Shown one piece after another: positions 45,533 to 57,459 of a stretch of DNA of 64,000 nucleotides. Both the position numbers and the translations under genes were made by a program. The DNA is from Micractinium sp. NFX-FRZ (lineage: Eukaryota; Chlorophyta; Trebouxiophyceae; Chlorellales; Chlorellaceae). The stretch's first letter is position 1. Each line of letters starts with the position of its first letter. The DNA is taken from NCBI GenBank assembly GCA_029339195.1, contig JAPTJF010000114.1, forward strand, positions 79,587 through 143,586, written 5' to 3'. The notes below the pieces were generated by a model. It had not been told where the DNA came from and searched no databases. It was given only the letters and a program-made list of their open reading frames with translations.

Positions 45533-48500
45533 CTACGGTGCACATGGCGGCTCAGGCGTGGGCACAGCTGGCGCAGACGGCTGCTCAGGCGTGGGCACAG
45601 CTGGCGCAAACGGCGGCTCAGCCGTGGGCACATCTGGCGCAAACGGCGGCTCAGCCGTGGGCACATCTGGCGCAGACGGCTGCCCCGCCATCGTAGGCAC
45701 AGCTGCCCCGCCAGCCGCTGCCGCTGCACCTGTGCCAGCCGCCGCCGCCGCCGGCTGCTGCAGCCTGGAGAGGCGCTGCACCAGCTGGGTGGCGGTGGGG
45801 CGGCGCGCGGGCTCGGTATCCAGGCACTCTTGATACAGGTCGGCCACTTCCTGGGGCGCCTCCTCGGGCACGCGCAGCGGCCGGCAGCGCCCGCGCGCCG
45901 GGTGCTCCCCTGCAGCAAGTCGGCGAGGTGGCAGTTGCATGTCTGTCAGGGGCATGCACTGACCCACGGACCCTGCCGTTCGCCTTTGGTGAAGCGTTGG
46001 GAGGCCATCCTGAGTGGGGTGCCCGCTGGGCAGGCAGTGCTGGCAGGCAGGCAGCACGAGTGATTGGTCAGCGGGCATGCCTGCCCTATTAGACAACACA
46101 CAACCAGGTTGGGCGTGCCAGCACACACTTATGCGTTCCCAATGTGAGACCGCATCGGGCAAAACCATGTTCCGGTTTTCCTTCTTTCCCCCCCACACCA
46201 GCGCCCCTCAGCAGCCAGTGGCCCGCCCCTCGCGGTCGGCAGTTGTGCTTGCACACCTGTGCAGATTTCCCACAGGAGCACCCCAAAGGACCAGAGGTCG
46301 ACCGCCGACGTGCAGAGGGAGCCCAGCAGCAGCTCTGGCGCCATCTGCAGCGGGGGGGGGGACACATGTGCATGTAACAGGCTTGATAACATCTAGTTAT
46401 GCTGAAGGGCAGATGATATCCAGTAGCGGGGGGGACTTGTGCAATGGGCGTATGCTGAGCACGAGCAGGTTTCACGCCACAGCAGTGCCGGCTGGCTGAC
46501 TGGCTGGCTCACTGGCTGGCTGGCCGTTGAGCATGCAAGCAGAGAACAGGGCCTGTAGCCTCCGACACTGGCGCTGGAAGGCGCATAGCCCCACCCTGCC
46601 CAATTGTGCCAGCCAGCCTGGCACCCACACCCAGGCCTTTGCCCATGGCACTGCACTCTAGACATGACAGTGCCTTACGTAGTTGAAGGTGCCGAGCCGT
46701 CCCTCGGTCATGGAGTGGCGTGAGCCTTGCAGCGGCCTGCACCGCACAGTTGGAGAGCAAGTGAGCATCATTACAAGGCAACAGTATCGGGGTTACAAGC
46801 AGTATTGCCAGCCATGCCAGAGGCACGGTGGAAGGCTCGGCCCCGCCCACGATGACTGCACGCATGGCGCACAGCTGCGCCCACACCGGCACACGTGCAG
46901 CACACGCCTACGGTTGGGCCCAGCCCACCCAGCATTGCACCTGGCACGGTGAAGGCAAGCAAGATACATCGCATGCCCGGAAACTAGCTGCCCCTGACGA
47001 GTGGAACGGCCGCCCCTGGCCTGCACCACAGCCCTAGCTTGGAGACAGTTACTAGTACGTCACTACGTCTCAGTCACTAGTATTTACTAGCAAGTCAGTG
47101 AGTCTCACTTTGTGAATCCGACGTCCGCCAGTTTGGAGCACAGCTCCCGCGTCAGCAGCACATTGGAGGACTGAAGGGATACGCATTGGCCAGGGGTTTT
47201 GCGGGGGTTCGGGCCCAAGGATTAAGGGGATTGGGGAGAGGCCGCCGGGAAGCTTAAGCTTGCCACTAGCACCAGAGCGGCTTGGCCCAGGGCACGCAGG
47301 AACCTTGCGCAACCCTCCTAAGAGCATGGGCACGACACCCTGCCCAGCCACTGAGTGCACCCAACCCCATTGGCAAGGCACACAGTGGGTGCCTGCTCGG
47401 CTCCGGGGGTTGCCTCCCTGCCCACCTTACCTTGAGATCAAAATGTGTGAGGTGGGAGCTGCAGCAGGGGTTTTGGGGGGGATGGGCGCACGATGTGTGT
47501 GACTGGGAGTGACGATATGAGGTGGGTGGCGGGTGTGCGGGATTGCCTCCCCTAACTGATGCATGTCGCACTGGCCGACTGGTGTTCTGAGAAATTGTAT
47601 GTGAGTTCGCCTTCAAGTTGGCGCATCAGCCAACCCCTTTTGGAACAGGTGCAGCCCTGCTGCAGCCATGCCTGGCACCCTGTGCTGTCCCTGCTGTCCA
47701 TTCCCGCTGGGCACACAGCCCCCGGCCGCGGCGGGGGCAGCAGGAGCAGGCAGGGCGTGCTGCAGGCAGAAGCATGCAGGCATGCGGAGGCACGATACAC
47801 ACGCGCCCGTGCACGCCCCAACTCTGCCTGCCTGCGCCACAGCGCTAAACAGCTGGGAGGGCTTGGACTGTCCGCACCTGTGCAGGTAGTGCAGGGCTCG
47901 AGCAACGTCCAGCGCCACTGCGCGCCCGCGGCACCGCCACCCAAACAGCCGCTCGCCCGCCTTGGTGCGCTGCTGCAGGCGGGAGTGGAGGTCGCCTCCC
48001 TCCATAAGTTCCTGCTCCGTAAGGGGGCAGGCAGATGGGGAGAAGAACCAGGAAGAAAAACACGAGTTGGCGGGGCTTAAAATGCGGAGGTAACAAAGAG
48101 GAAACGAAGCCAGGGCACACCAGCAGGCACGCAGGGGGAGCCAGCCGACGGGGACTCAGGTGGGCGAGAGGTAAGGCAAGAAGCAAGCGAACGTGGCCGC
48201 CTGCTCGCCACTTGGGAGTGCAAGCGGACTGGAAGCTGCCCGCAATCACGAGAAATCTGCACAGACTTACCATGAGGATGACGCCGTCGTGAGGGTCTTC
48301 AGTGACGCTCACGCCGCTGAAGCCTGCGCACGTGCAGCCCAGGGCGGCACGGAATGCACAGCTTGCTGCTTGCAACACTGTGATGCGCAAGGTGTTCATG
48401 GCTCGCAAGACACATGCGCCCCAGTGGGAGGGCCACGTGGGTTTAGCTACCCTACCGACCCCAATCCCCCCGTCCTGCAGAACCGCCGCTCTCCCGCCCT

Positions 48501-51500
48501 GCCAGGCTGTTTCCGCCAGGCCCCAACCCTCCAGAAGCTTCCCAAGCAGGGATTGCAGCTCCCGCTACAGCTTAGCCAGCCTCTGAAGGCAGCTCTGTCT
48601 TACGAGCCACTGCGCCCGCTCACTCGCTTACCTACGATGTTGCGGTGGCGCAGCTGCTTCAGCAGGGCAGCCTCCCGCACAAACAGCTCCTCCGCCTCTG
48701 CCCCCTCCCCCAGGGGCAGCACCTTGGCGGCGTGCGGCTGCACCCCATCCAGCAGCACACGGAAGACCTGCTGGGAGGAATGTGGGTAGGTGGGGGGGGG
48801 GGGGGGGGTGACGGGAAGGCCCCCAGGATTCCGAAACACGAGTTTTGATTGAACTTGGGAGCAGCACAGGAGGACGGGGAGACGTCGGCATGCAGCCGCA
48901 CACCCTCGGTAAGCCTGCTGGGCATGTGCATGGGCAGCTGCCGTGCACGACCACAGCACGCACGCCGTGCCACCCTGCTTGCTCGCACCTGGCTGAAGCC
49001 CCCCTCTCCCAGCAGCACCCTGCTGCCGTCGGGACGCGTGCACCAGCTGATTCTCCGCCCGTCAATCAGGCTGGCCTGCGGGTCCTCAACCAGGCGGCTC
49101 AATAGATCCCCTAGAAACTCGGCATGCTGGCTCCCGGAGCTCTACAAGAGGAGGACAATGTGTGGGGGTGAATGAATGAAGTTCAATGAAGTTCAAGTTC
49201 ATTTCAAGTTTAGTAAAGTTCTTTCACGTTCATTGAAGTTCATTGAGTTCATTTCACTCCCGTGTGTTCCTGTTGGTTGGTGGCCAGTGCAGCTCTGCAG
49301 GCATCCCTGCTGGCCAGCGGCGGGGGCAAGTCCCCCATACCGCACACGCGGCGTGCGTGCTACACAGAACGGTTTGGGTGAGTGCGTGGGAGTGTGACTG
49401 CATGCACGCCGGCTGCGCCGCAGGAGGCAAGCACCGGGGGCAACCGCAGAGCCGCTTTAAAAATGCACTGGCGTTTCGGCACCGCCACACCTCGCTCGCA
49501 CACGCCACCCCACCCGCCCTGGCAGCCCAGCCCGGCATCCCACCTCGCCACTCTCCCCGCTGGTGCTGCTGTGGCTGGGCTGTGCGTCCGCGGCTGCGGC
49601 TGGGGTGACAGGCGTCTTAGGGCCAGATGATCCCATTGGGCTGAGCTCTGTGCTGGGCTGGCCCACCCGCCCCGCCGCCTGCTGGCTGCCACCAGCGCCG
49701 CTGCACTGCCTGTCCCCCAATTGGGTGGCAAAAGCGCCCTCTTGGAGGGAGATATTGGTGGCCCCGGCCTCTGCCAGCTGGCGCTGGAGCTCCCTCATCT
49801 GCGCAGCGCGGCGCGGCGTGGGCACGCAGCAGGCTCAGCACAAACAGAACAATGTGAGACTCAGGGAGCGCTAGCCTGTACAGCGCTGATCACAGGACGG
49901 AGCAATGTAGGTAGGAGATCATGCGGGCATCCACGTCAGCATCCTGTCAGCGTGATTTTGCCCAGGAATCCTCAAAGTAAAACCTCACCTCTGAGCCCTG
50001 CTGGATCGTCCCCCCTGGACCCCTCTCGCTGATCCCCTCAACTGTCCCTGAAACCCCACCCCTGCATCACCACTCCAGGTGCCCCCGCAACCCCCCATCC
50101 CCAGAGTGCACCTGCCGGTTGCGCGCCTCGTCGGCTGCGCCGATTCCGGCCTGCAGCCGCCTGCTGGCATCACCCGCCTCTGTCAGCTGCCGCTGCATGG
50201 CGGCCACCTGCTTGCACGCACCAGGGTAGAGACACAGAAGTGGCAGGGGGTCTTCTCAGCAACCAGTGATGAAGTACTTATTACTTTACTAGAGTAGGGG
50301 CCAACCTGAGAGGGGCCTCGGCACTCTACCACGCATGCATGCACGCTGATTCAGGCTGGCATGCATGTCGCTCTGCATGCCAGCCACCTACGCAACGCTT
50401 GCTGCATGCACCCAAGGGTGGGTGCCCCCATGCCGCACCTACGCAGGCCAGATGCAGAGGTCAGCGCAACAGGCACGCAAGGCAGACAGAGTGTGTGAGT
50501 GGCCCGCACCTGGCCCAGGCACGGTTGCAGGCGCAGGCACAGGACAAGCCCTGGTACGGGCACAGGCAGCGGCACGGCTGCAGGCATGTGCGCCTGCCTG
50601 GCTCGACAGCGGCCCAAGCACCACCTCCGTCCGCCCAACAGACCTGCAGGTTCCGTGCCGCATCAGCTGCCACAATGCCCGCCTGCAGGTCCAAGCTGGC
50701 TGCTCCTACATCTGCCAGCTGCGTCTGCAGCGCAGCCACCTGCTTGCTGTGCGCAGCATCAGATGCCGCCATCGCGCCTGCCAGCTGCCGTGTAGCTTCC
50801 CCGGCGTCGCTCAGCTGATTCTGCAGCTGGGACACCTCCTCCTCCGCCGCCACCCTGCCCGTCTGAAACTCCAGGCTGGCTACACCCGCCCGCTCCAGCT
50901 GCTGCCGCAGGGCTTGCACCTGCGTCAGCGGGTCGAGGTGAGAAGAAGAACAGGACATTGCGCCATTCACCGAGGCAGGGACGCAGGGCCTGCAGAGAAG
51001 AACACCGGTGGCAGGCTAGTTCCCAGGAAGGCTGCGCATCGCAAGAGGCACGGAGCAAATGTTGCTGTCTGTTGATGGACACGCTCCCAGTTTGGGTGGC
51101 CAAAAGCATGGGACCTGCCCTGCCCCGCCGGCCTTGCTGCGCTTCGCTCTGCTCCGCTCCGCCCTCTCTGCCCTCTTCCTCCGACTTGCTATGTTGTCCC
51201 ACCACCCGCTAGGCAGCCCGCCAAATGCCACCAGCCCGCCATGACCTCAGGCAGGCTTCCACACCCCTCTGGGTGTGCCACATCCGGGGCCGCATGCAGT
51301 GTGCAGCTTGCCTGCTGGCTTTGATAAGCTGTTGAGTCTTGCATGCCTGACTGCAGCGCATCGCTGCCCAGCTTGGCTTCTGCCAGCTGCGCCTGTAGCG
51401 CTAGCACCTGCGGCAGTGCGGCGGGCCGGCGACCGACCTGGGGTCAGCGCCAGACTGCGCACAGCATGCAAGTGCTGTGTGCGTACCAGAGCGCGGGCCA

Positions 51501-52929
51501 GCCGCCCCCCTTCCCTAGGCGGCCAACCTGCTGCAGTGTCATCTACCCTGGTGGCACTTGTCAAGGGCGGCACGACAGCAGGCTGCAGAGCACAGAGCAC
51601 GGAGCGCAGAGCACACACCCCACAGCCCACAGCCCACAGCACAGGAGACAAAGCACACAGCACAAGCTCGCCAGCTTCCCGCTCCGGGACTGTTGGAGGT
51701 CCTTGCACGGCGATCGCAAGCGCGAGCGAGCGCACGAGCAGCCGAGCCGCAACAGCACTGTGACGACACAGTTACCTCACCTGTTCGGTGTGCGATGTGT
51801 CGGCACTTGACATGGCAGTCCGCATCGCCATGTTGGCAGCCCCTGCTTCCCCCAGTTGGGCCTGCAGAGCCCCAACCTGCAACAGCACGGCATGTCAATA
51901 GAGGGCGGGGGTACGGTCCTGTACACTGACCACACTAGGCGCCACCCCATAGGGTTCCTGCTGGCTCAACAGTAATTGGGATGACTGCTCAACAATGGGA
52001 GGCCGGGCAAAGCGCAGCGGGCGGAGGGCTGTGCCACGCCGTTGGCAGGGAAACAAAGGTGTTGCATTCAGCGCTTTGCACCACGGCCGAGGGCCCCAGT
52101 TCACACGAGCTTGTAGCATGCGCTATTAGTCCCACGCTGCGCCCACGACATCCGTCCCTGCCGCACCTGCTTGCTGTGCGCCTTGTCCGTTACCGCCATC
52201 TCCTCCTGGAGGTCACGAATTGTCCCCCCCGCCTCTGCTAGATCCTGCTGCATCCTGCAAAACTGCATGGGCGCGCATTCACAAACACGCACACACAAAC
52301 TAAATGGTTGATTCGTGCAAAGCTCGCTGCAATAAGTTAAGAAGAGAGCAGGTTTCTGCTTGATGGAGGCAGCGTCTGCGGCGGGCCAAGCACAGGCAGG
52401 CTCAGAGGCCGGGAAGCCGAAGTGGCAGCCCCAACCTTGACAACCCCTGCACACTGTTTCTGCACCCCCAAGAAAAGTTCTCCGCCTGTTCAGTGATCCA
52501 CTCCGAAAGGGAGGTAGTTGCAACCACGGCAGAACTGCCGGCCCTCCCCGCCCCGAGGCCTTGCAGGCGGCGAGCCCATCCCCAGAACCGACCTTGCAGG
52601 CGGCAAGCCATCCAGAGCTATGCTTGCTTGCGGGCTGGCAGGCACTCACCAGCTCAAATCCTCCTCCGTCCACTGCCACAGATCATGCCTGGTGCCAAAC
52701 TCTCGTCTGCCGCTGCCGCAAGGCTCCTGCTGCCGCACCGTGCCGGACGCTGAGTCAGCAGTGCACCAGCCGCCGCCACCGCCGCCGCTGCCGTCGCTTT
52801 GCAGCAGGTCACCGATAGGACCCGGTACTCGCCCGCTATGTCAGGGCGCGCCGGTGGGTAGGGTGCAGACACGGTCGCGCCTGAGCCACCCAAAGGCGCT
52901 GTCCACAGTCCGACACCAGATTGCTTCAA
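45533..52929 (-). CDS. TKL-like protein kinase with exon-repeat coiled coil
   Basis: Minus-strand exons: one ending at 52650 (LWQWTEEDLSW; 5' limit unclear), 52167-52254, 51781-51876, 51312-51407, 50644-50919, 50112-50207, 49544-49798, 48989-49141, 48632-48767, 48271-48323, 47878-48014, 47431-47458, 47109-47170, 46679-46736, 46257-46344, 45533-45909. The N-terminal half is coiled coil built from units like VGALQAQLGEAGAANMAMRT. The kinase domain follows in order: LGEGGFSQV (glycine loop), HAAKVL (VAIK Lys), REAALLKQLRHRNIV (helix C Glu), QELMEGGDLHSRL (hinge), THFDLKSSNVLL (catalytic loop, HFD for HRD), ADVGFTK (DVG for DFG), GRLGTFNYMAPELLLG (activation segment), DLWSFGVLLWEI and ARRPTATQLV. 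The Lys, Glu and both Asp positions are present, so activity is plausible. The tail has four 11-residue repeats. The intron after 51312-51407 has a GC donor. Confidence 0.8.
45546..45677 (-). repeat. Four 33-bp coding repeats at the kinase C-terminus
   Basis: Units begin at 45546, 45579, 45612 and 45645 with few differences and encode an 11-residue repeat of the form AEPPFAPDVPT. Confidence 0.95.
49165..49260. repeat. AT-rich GAAGTTCATT repeats in a kinase intron
   Basis: Motifs GAAGTTCA and GTTCATT recur at least six times in about 95 bases, and TTCATTGAA/TTCAATGAA forms can pair. The composition is unlike the GC-rich surroundings. It lies between the exons ending at 49141 and starting at 49544. 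Confidence 0.8.
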
Positions 52930-53521
52930 CCTGAAGGCAGCAGCCGCAAAGTTGAAGAGATTTTAAAACCGTTTCGCGCGATGACGCCCTGGCCACTCCA
53001 CCTACTCCCAACCCGCCGCCACCTGGCAGGTGGCCAGTTCCCTCTTTCCCTGGGAGGGGTGGAGAGGGAGAGCACTAGGTCAGTTCCAGCAGTGGGGACT
53101 CTAGCCTTTTTCCACCTTGGCACACACGAAAGTGGCCGCAAAAGGTGGCGGGAGGAGCTCACCGTTGGTGGGCGAGTTTTAGGCTGGACACCAAATGCTG
53201 ACCGGGTAGCTTGGCTGTTGCGGGCTGCAGCACATGTGCAGACAGAGCTGTGCGGTGGCCAATGTGGCCGGTCAACATGTGCCCCTACAAACGGCAGCAG
53301 GTAGGGAATGCGTCACGAAAGCATAGAGCAGGCAGAGAAGCGGCAAAAGGGGGGCAGACATGCAAGGCAGCGGGTCACTGCCAATGAGTGCGTTACCAGG
53401 TGGCTTGCAGCCAGAAAGAGCTAGTGAACAAGTCAAAAATCAGTGAGCGCAAGTGGTGAGCAAGTCAAATCGATGAGTGTGTGGCGGTTAGTGTGTGGCG
53501 GTATCATTGAGGATGATGGCT
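52930..53521. other. Intergenic between the kinase gene and transporter copy 2
   Basis: Upstream region of the kinase gene, and possibly a first exon that I could not define. Nothing else was recognised. Confidence 0.3.
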
Positions 53522-56500
53522 TCAGACCCTGATCACCGCCAGCATTGGCCGCTGTCTGTCATACGCGCTGTCAGCTGTGGCGCTGAGCTTGCCGCTCAGC
53601 TTTGCCACCGCAACCGCCTGCTTGGCGGCGTCTGTTTTCGGGTCGGCCAGGCTGCCCACGTCTTCTTGGGGCATCGCTGTGCCGTCTGCTGTCAGGTTGA
53701 TGTGGATCACAGCTGGCTCCAGCGCCTGCCGGAACTTCACAATCTTTGTGTGGCTGCACAAGCAGGGAGGTTTGATTTAACAAGTCATTCTTAGAAAAGG
53801 GTAAATGAGGGGAGATCAGGGCGCACAATCGGGCATTGAGGATCTCGGGATGGCAGCACTGCACCGGCAACATCAAGGGAGAGCTGTCCCTGTTTCAGAA
53901 CAAGGGGAAGAGGACAACGTGTGTTCCCTGCATTCGTCCTCGGAAAACGACACGGATGTGCTAGGCCCACCCCAGCCCTGCGCACCTGTACATGCAGAAG
54001 CCTATCAACGCCATGACACACCCAAGCGTCATCTTCAGCGTGAACTCCTTGCTCTCCCCTGCAAAGAAGGCAGGCAGGCCATCGGCAAACAGGCAGAGTG
54101 TTGCTCGAAATCGCTAGCAGATCGAGACGGGACAGCCCACTGTCATTGCTGCTGCAGGCTGAGGAAGCTCATGCAGACACATGTTCTTCCCCTGTAGAAT
54201 GTTGCCCACATCATGAACGTGCCCGTCTAGCCCACTGCTGTGGTTCCCCGCTGTGCTCACCTAGTACTAGCGCCGACAGCACGAGCAGGCCCACAATCTT
54301 GATCTGCAGACAGCCAAGAGCCAGCAACACAGCGCACGCACATTAGGTTCCCTGGCTGTGCCCCAGGAGCCAAGTCCAGGGGCTCCTGGCTAAGCGTGTA
54401 CAACAGAACAACAACGCTCAGAATGTGCAAGCCCAGCAGCCAAAGCCCAGTGACACAGTGCCAGATGGCGAAAAGAAGCAGCGGCACAGCAGGGGGCCTC
54501 AGCCCTGATGTGCAGCAGCGCAGCACCCACCTCCCCAAGCACTGTTGTGGTCACGGCACTCGAGGCTTTGATCATTGCGCTGTGTACCTGCAGGGGGCCA
54601 CAGCAGGGGTGGGGTGGAAGTGCAGGTGCCGGCGTTGGAGTGCATACATGGTGGTGCCCCAGAGAGCTGCCGCGGGCTTGCCCTGCTCACTGTATCAGTG
54701 GCACAGATGGCGGCCACCCTTCCGCTGAACCGCCGTTCCCCCGCTTGTATGCCACACAGCACGCGGGCTAGTCTTGATTGCTGCATCCCCTGGCACCCAA
54801 GCACACTTGAGACACTTCATGACCACAGCATGACCACAGCCGCTATGCACCCACCAGGTTGTAGACCACAGCATTGACAGAGGAGACGGCCAGCAGGAAG
54901 GCGACACCATTGTAGTGATGGGGCAGGTATGCCAGGAACGCGTCGCGCTGCAGGCAGGGCGGCAGCACAAGTGGCAGTACAGGGCCGAGTCAGGATGAGC
55001 GGCACACTGCACGGCGGGGTGGCAGCGCACGACCGAGCAAATGATGGGTGCTGTAGCACACGACTCTGGGGCAGGGAGTGCACGGCGGCGATGGTGGCAG
55101 GGGGTGGGCAGGGCGGTGCAGGTGGTGGGCGCACAGGCAGACTAGGCTGCACACGAAGTGACTCAGCAGCTCTCCTCAAGAAGACCCATGAGTAGATTAG
55201 AGCAGATCCGGCTCAGCAAGACGCCTTCTGCAGCAGGCAATGTGCGTGCCCGTGCCGCCCCAGTGCTGCCCCGCACCAACCGCTCCGCCCCGCACCGTCC
55301 AACCCATGCTGCACCCGCCACCCGTGCCGCACCTCATAGTAGAGCGTAGGCAGGATGAGGAAGACGAGGCTGACAGGCGCGGTGTAGAATGTGAGCCGCA
55401 CAACATCGAGCTTCTCGCTGCACCCGGTGCAGACACACAGGGACACCATGTTTTGTTGACGGAGCTGTGGGACCGGCAGGCAGCTCCGAGAGGCACTGGG
55501 TGCCACGTCGAAAGCCAGTGCAGAACAGCGGGCAGCATGGCCCTGTGCTGCTCACGCTGCATGTCCATGACATGGTCACATGGCGTGCTGACATCAGCAT
55601 GCGGAATTGGCCAGCATGCACAAACCCACTGGCATCTTGACCTTAGCGTGCCCAGCTAGCTGCATGACCGCCCCGCACCTCATTAGCTTGCCGCTGAAGC
55701 ACATCATGAGGCCGCAGCAGACGACAGAGGCCACACAGAACATGATGGCATACGGCGTGCCTGCCAGGCTGCCCTGCCACACCGCCAGCATCACGCCGAC
55801 TGACAGCACCACCAGCGATGCCACCTCCTGCCGGTTAGGGAATTTCTTCTCCACAACCATGGAGATGAAGCAGGTGACCACAGGCAGGGCGGAGCTGCAC
55901 GGGGGTGGAGGAGGCATGGGAGGCAACCCGGCAAGTGAGCAACGGGGGGTTGGAAGCCTGCTCAAGTTTGTTAATGTGCCAATGTCACCAAAAGTACACA
56001 GTGCGGCTATCAATGACAATCTCGACGGGTGATGAACCTGCCATTCCGACACGGCTGGCACTCGTGATGTGGACCAGTAACCGCATGCCACACCCGCCCG
56101 GCACCCACTTTCCGCAGCGCCTGCAAGCGCACCGGATGATTTGGTTGAGCGTCAGGCTGATTCCCACCAGGCTGGCATTGTTGAGCACAATGTTCATGGC
56201 CATGAAAGCGCCGATGCACACTAGCCCCTGCCACTGCTTCTCCAGCGTGCGCCGGTGCACGCGCCACGGCTGGCGCAGCGCCACGGGCGCCAGCGCCAGG
56301 AAGCTGAATGCCATGTGGCCTGCCAGAGGGGAAACGGAGGGGGGCGCCGACGTGGGGAGGGTTGGGTTGCGGAGCGCAACGGAAGGAGCGCCAAATTGCT
56401 GCTGGCAGCAACCGACGACCTGCTGCTGGCAGCCACCAGGATTTTGGGTTGGGTACTGAGCTGCATGCACCTTGGCGGCACTTAATTCATAGCTAGCGCA

Positions 56501-56783
56501 CTCACAAGTTGTGAGCATGAAGGGGAATTTGAATCCATAGACACCCAGAGACCACTTGTTCAGCAAGTTGAGCGAGGAATTCAGGCTGCAGCAGAGGGGG
56601 AAGATGCGGTGTTGACGTCGATTCAAAACGCTCGGTGGCGCCGCTACCCGGCCACTGCACCCACTCCCGCCTGCACAGCGGGGGCGCTTGCCTGATGTAT
56701 GCCGTCACCAGCAGCCCGAATGAGGCCATCTTGACCACCGTCTGGGACTGAAGCTGCTCGTGGCTGGGCGACACCGCACCCAT
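53522..56783 (-). CDS. TPT/nucleotide-sugar-type transporter, copy 2
   Basis: Paralogue of the transporter at 29444-32227 on the same strand. Ten exons: 56692-56783, 56506-56585, 56133-56319, 55679-55894, 55333-55417, 54855-54947, 54531-54587, 54261-54303, 53986-54058, 53522-53753, giving 385 residues. Exons 2 to 9 have exactly the lengths of copy 1 (80, 187, 216, 85, 93, 57, 43, 73). Family features are LNLLNKWSLGVYGFKFPF, TLNQIIR, SALPVVTCFISMVVEKK, KLDVVRLTFYTAPVSL and SAVTTTVLGE. The two copies are nearly identical in the membrane core and diverge at the N-terminus and in the last exon, though both end in PMLAVIRV. The first intron again has a GC donor. The start is ATG 56781-56783, with no long upstream open frame. 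Same transport role inferred; substrate unknown. Confidence 0.85.
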
Positions 56784-57459
56784 TCTTCAGTTGCTGTCTG
56801 GCGCTCCAGTTCAACTCTTTTGGCTACTAACACGCCTGCCGGGCGCCCAGGAGCTTGCGCAGGGGCTGCCCAAGCTGCTGGTGGGCGGCTTGCCCAACCG
56901 CGGTAACTCAGCGGGGGCCCCTTCTTCGGTGTGCTTGGCACCGCAGACAACGACGGCTGAAAAGAAATGCGCGACTTTGCGGGTCTGCTAGCAGAGCGGC
57001 GCTGCTGTGACTCGGTTTCTTCAGAATCCTGACCTGCCAACAGCTGTCGGGGTGCGTGGACTGACCAGGAAACAACCCTGGCTCTCCTTCACAAGCACAC
57101 CACAAACATACCAGGGGTCCCAGCAGAAAGATTGCCAAGCGGCACGGTGCATAGTCTCAATGAACAAGACTACCGGGGCACTGGGCAGCCACCGTTCATG
57201 CGCCAGCGCCGGCGCCGGCCGGCGCCGCCGCCTGCGACTCTCAGGCAGGCCCGAAACCACGTTTGATGCAAGCTGACGCAACCTCAATCAGATTACAGCG
57301 TACGCAGGCGGTTGGGATGCAAATCGAAGCAGTCAGCCAAGCTAGGGGAGTCAAGGGGCGCCGTGTAGATGGCACAGACAACAGGTCACCATGGTGGCAC
57401 GAGCGACGGAAACAACGCAGCTTGCTGGCCAGCCAAGCTGCCTGGCCGCCTTGAACACA
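56784..57459. other. Intergenic between DRG1 and transporter copy 2
   Basis: Holds the 3' flank of DRG1 and the promoter of transporter copy 2, both on the minus strand. No exon or repeat was supported. Confidence 0.4.

Noticed and set aside
45546..45677. 33-bp repeats as a minisatellite unrelated to coding
   Set aside because: The repeats keep the frame and continue the kinase reading frame to its stop codon, so they are coding.
52101..52679. 192-codon minus-strand open frame as a single kinase N-terminal exon
   Set aside because: It runs through an intron; the splice from 52650 to 52254 gives a phase-consistent join (SW-MQQDLAEAG) matching the other coiled-coil units.
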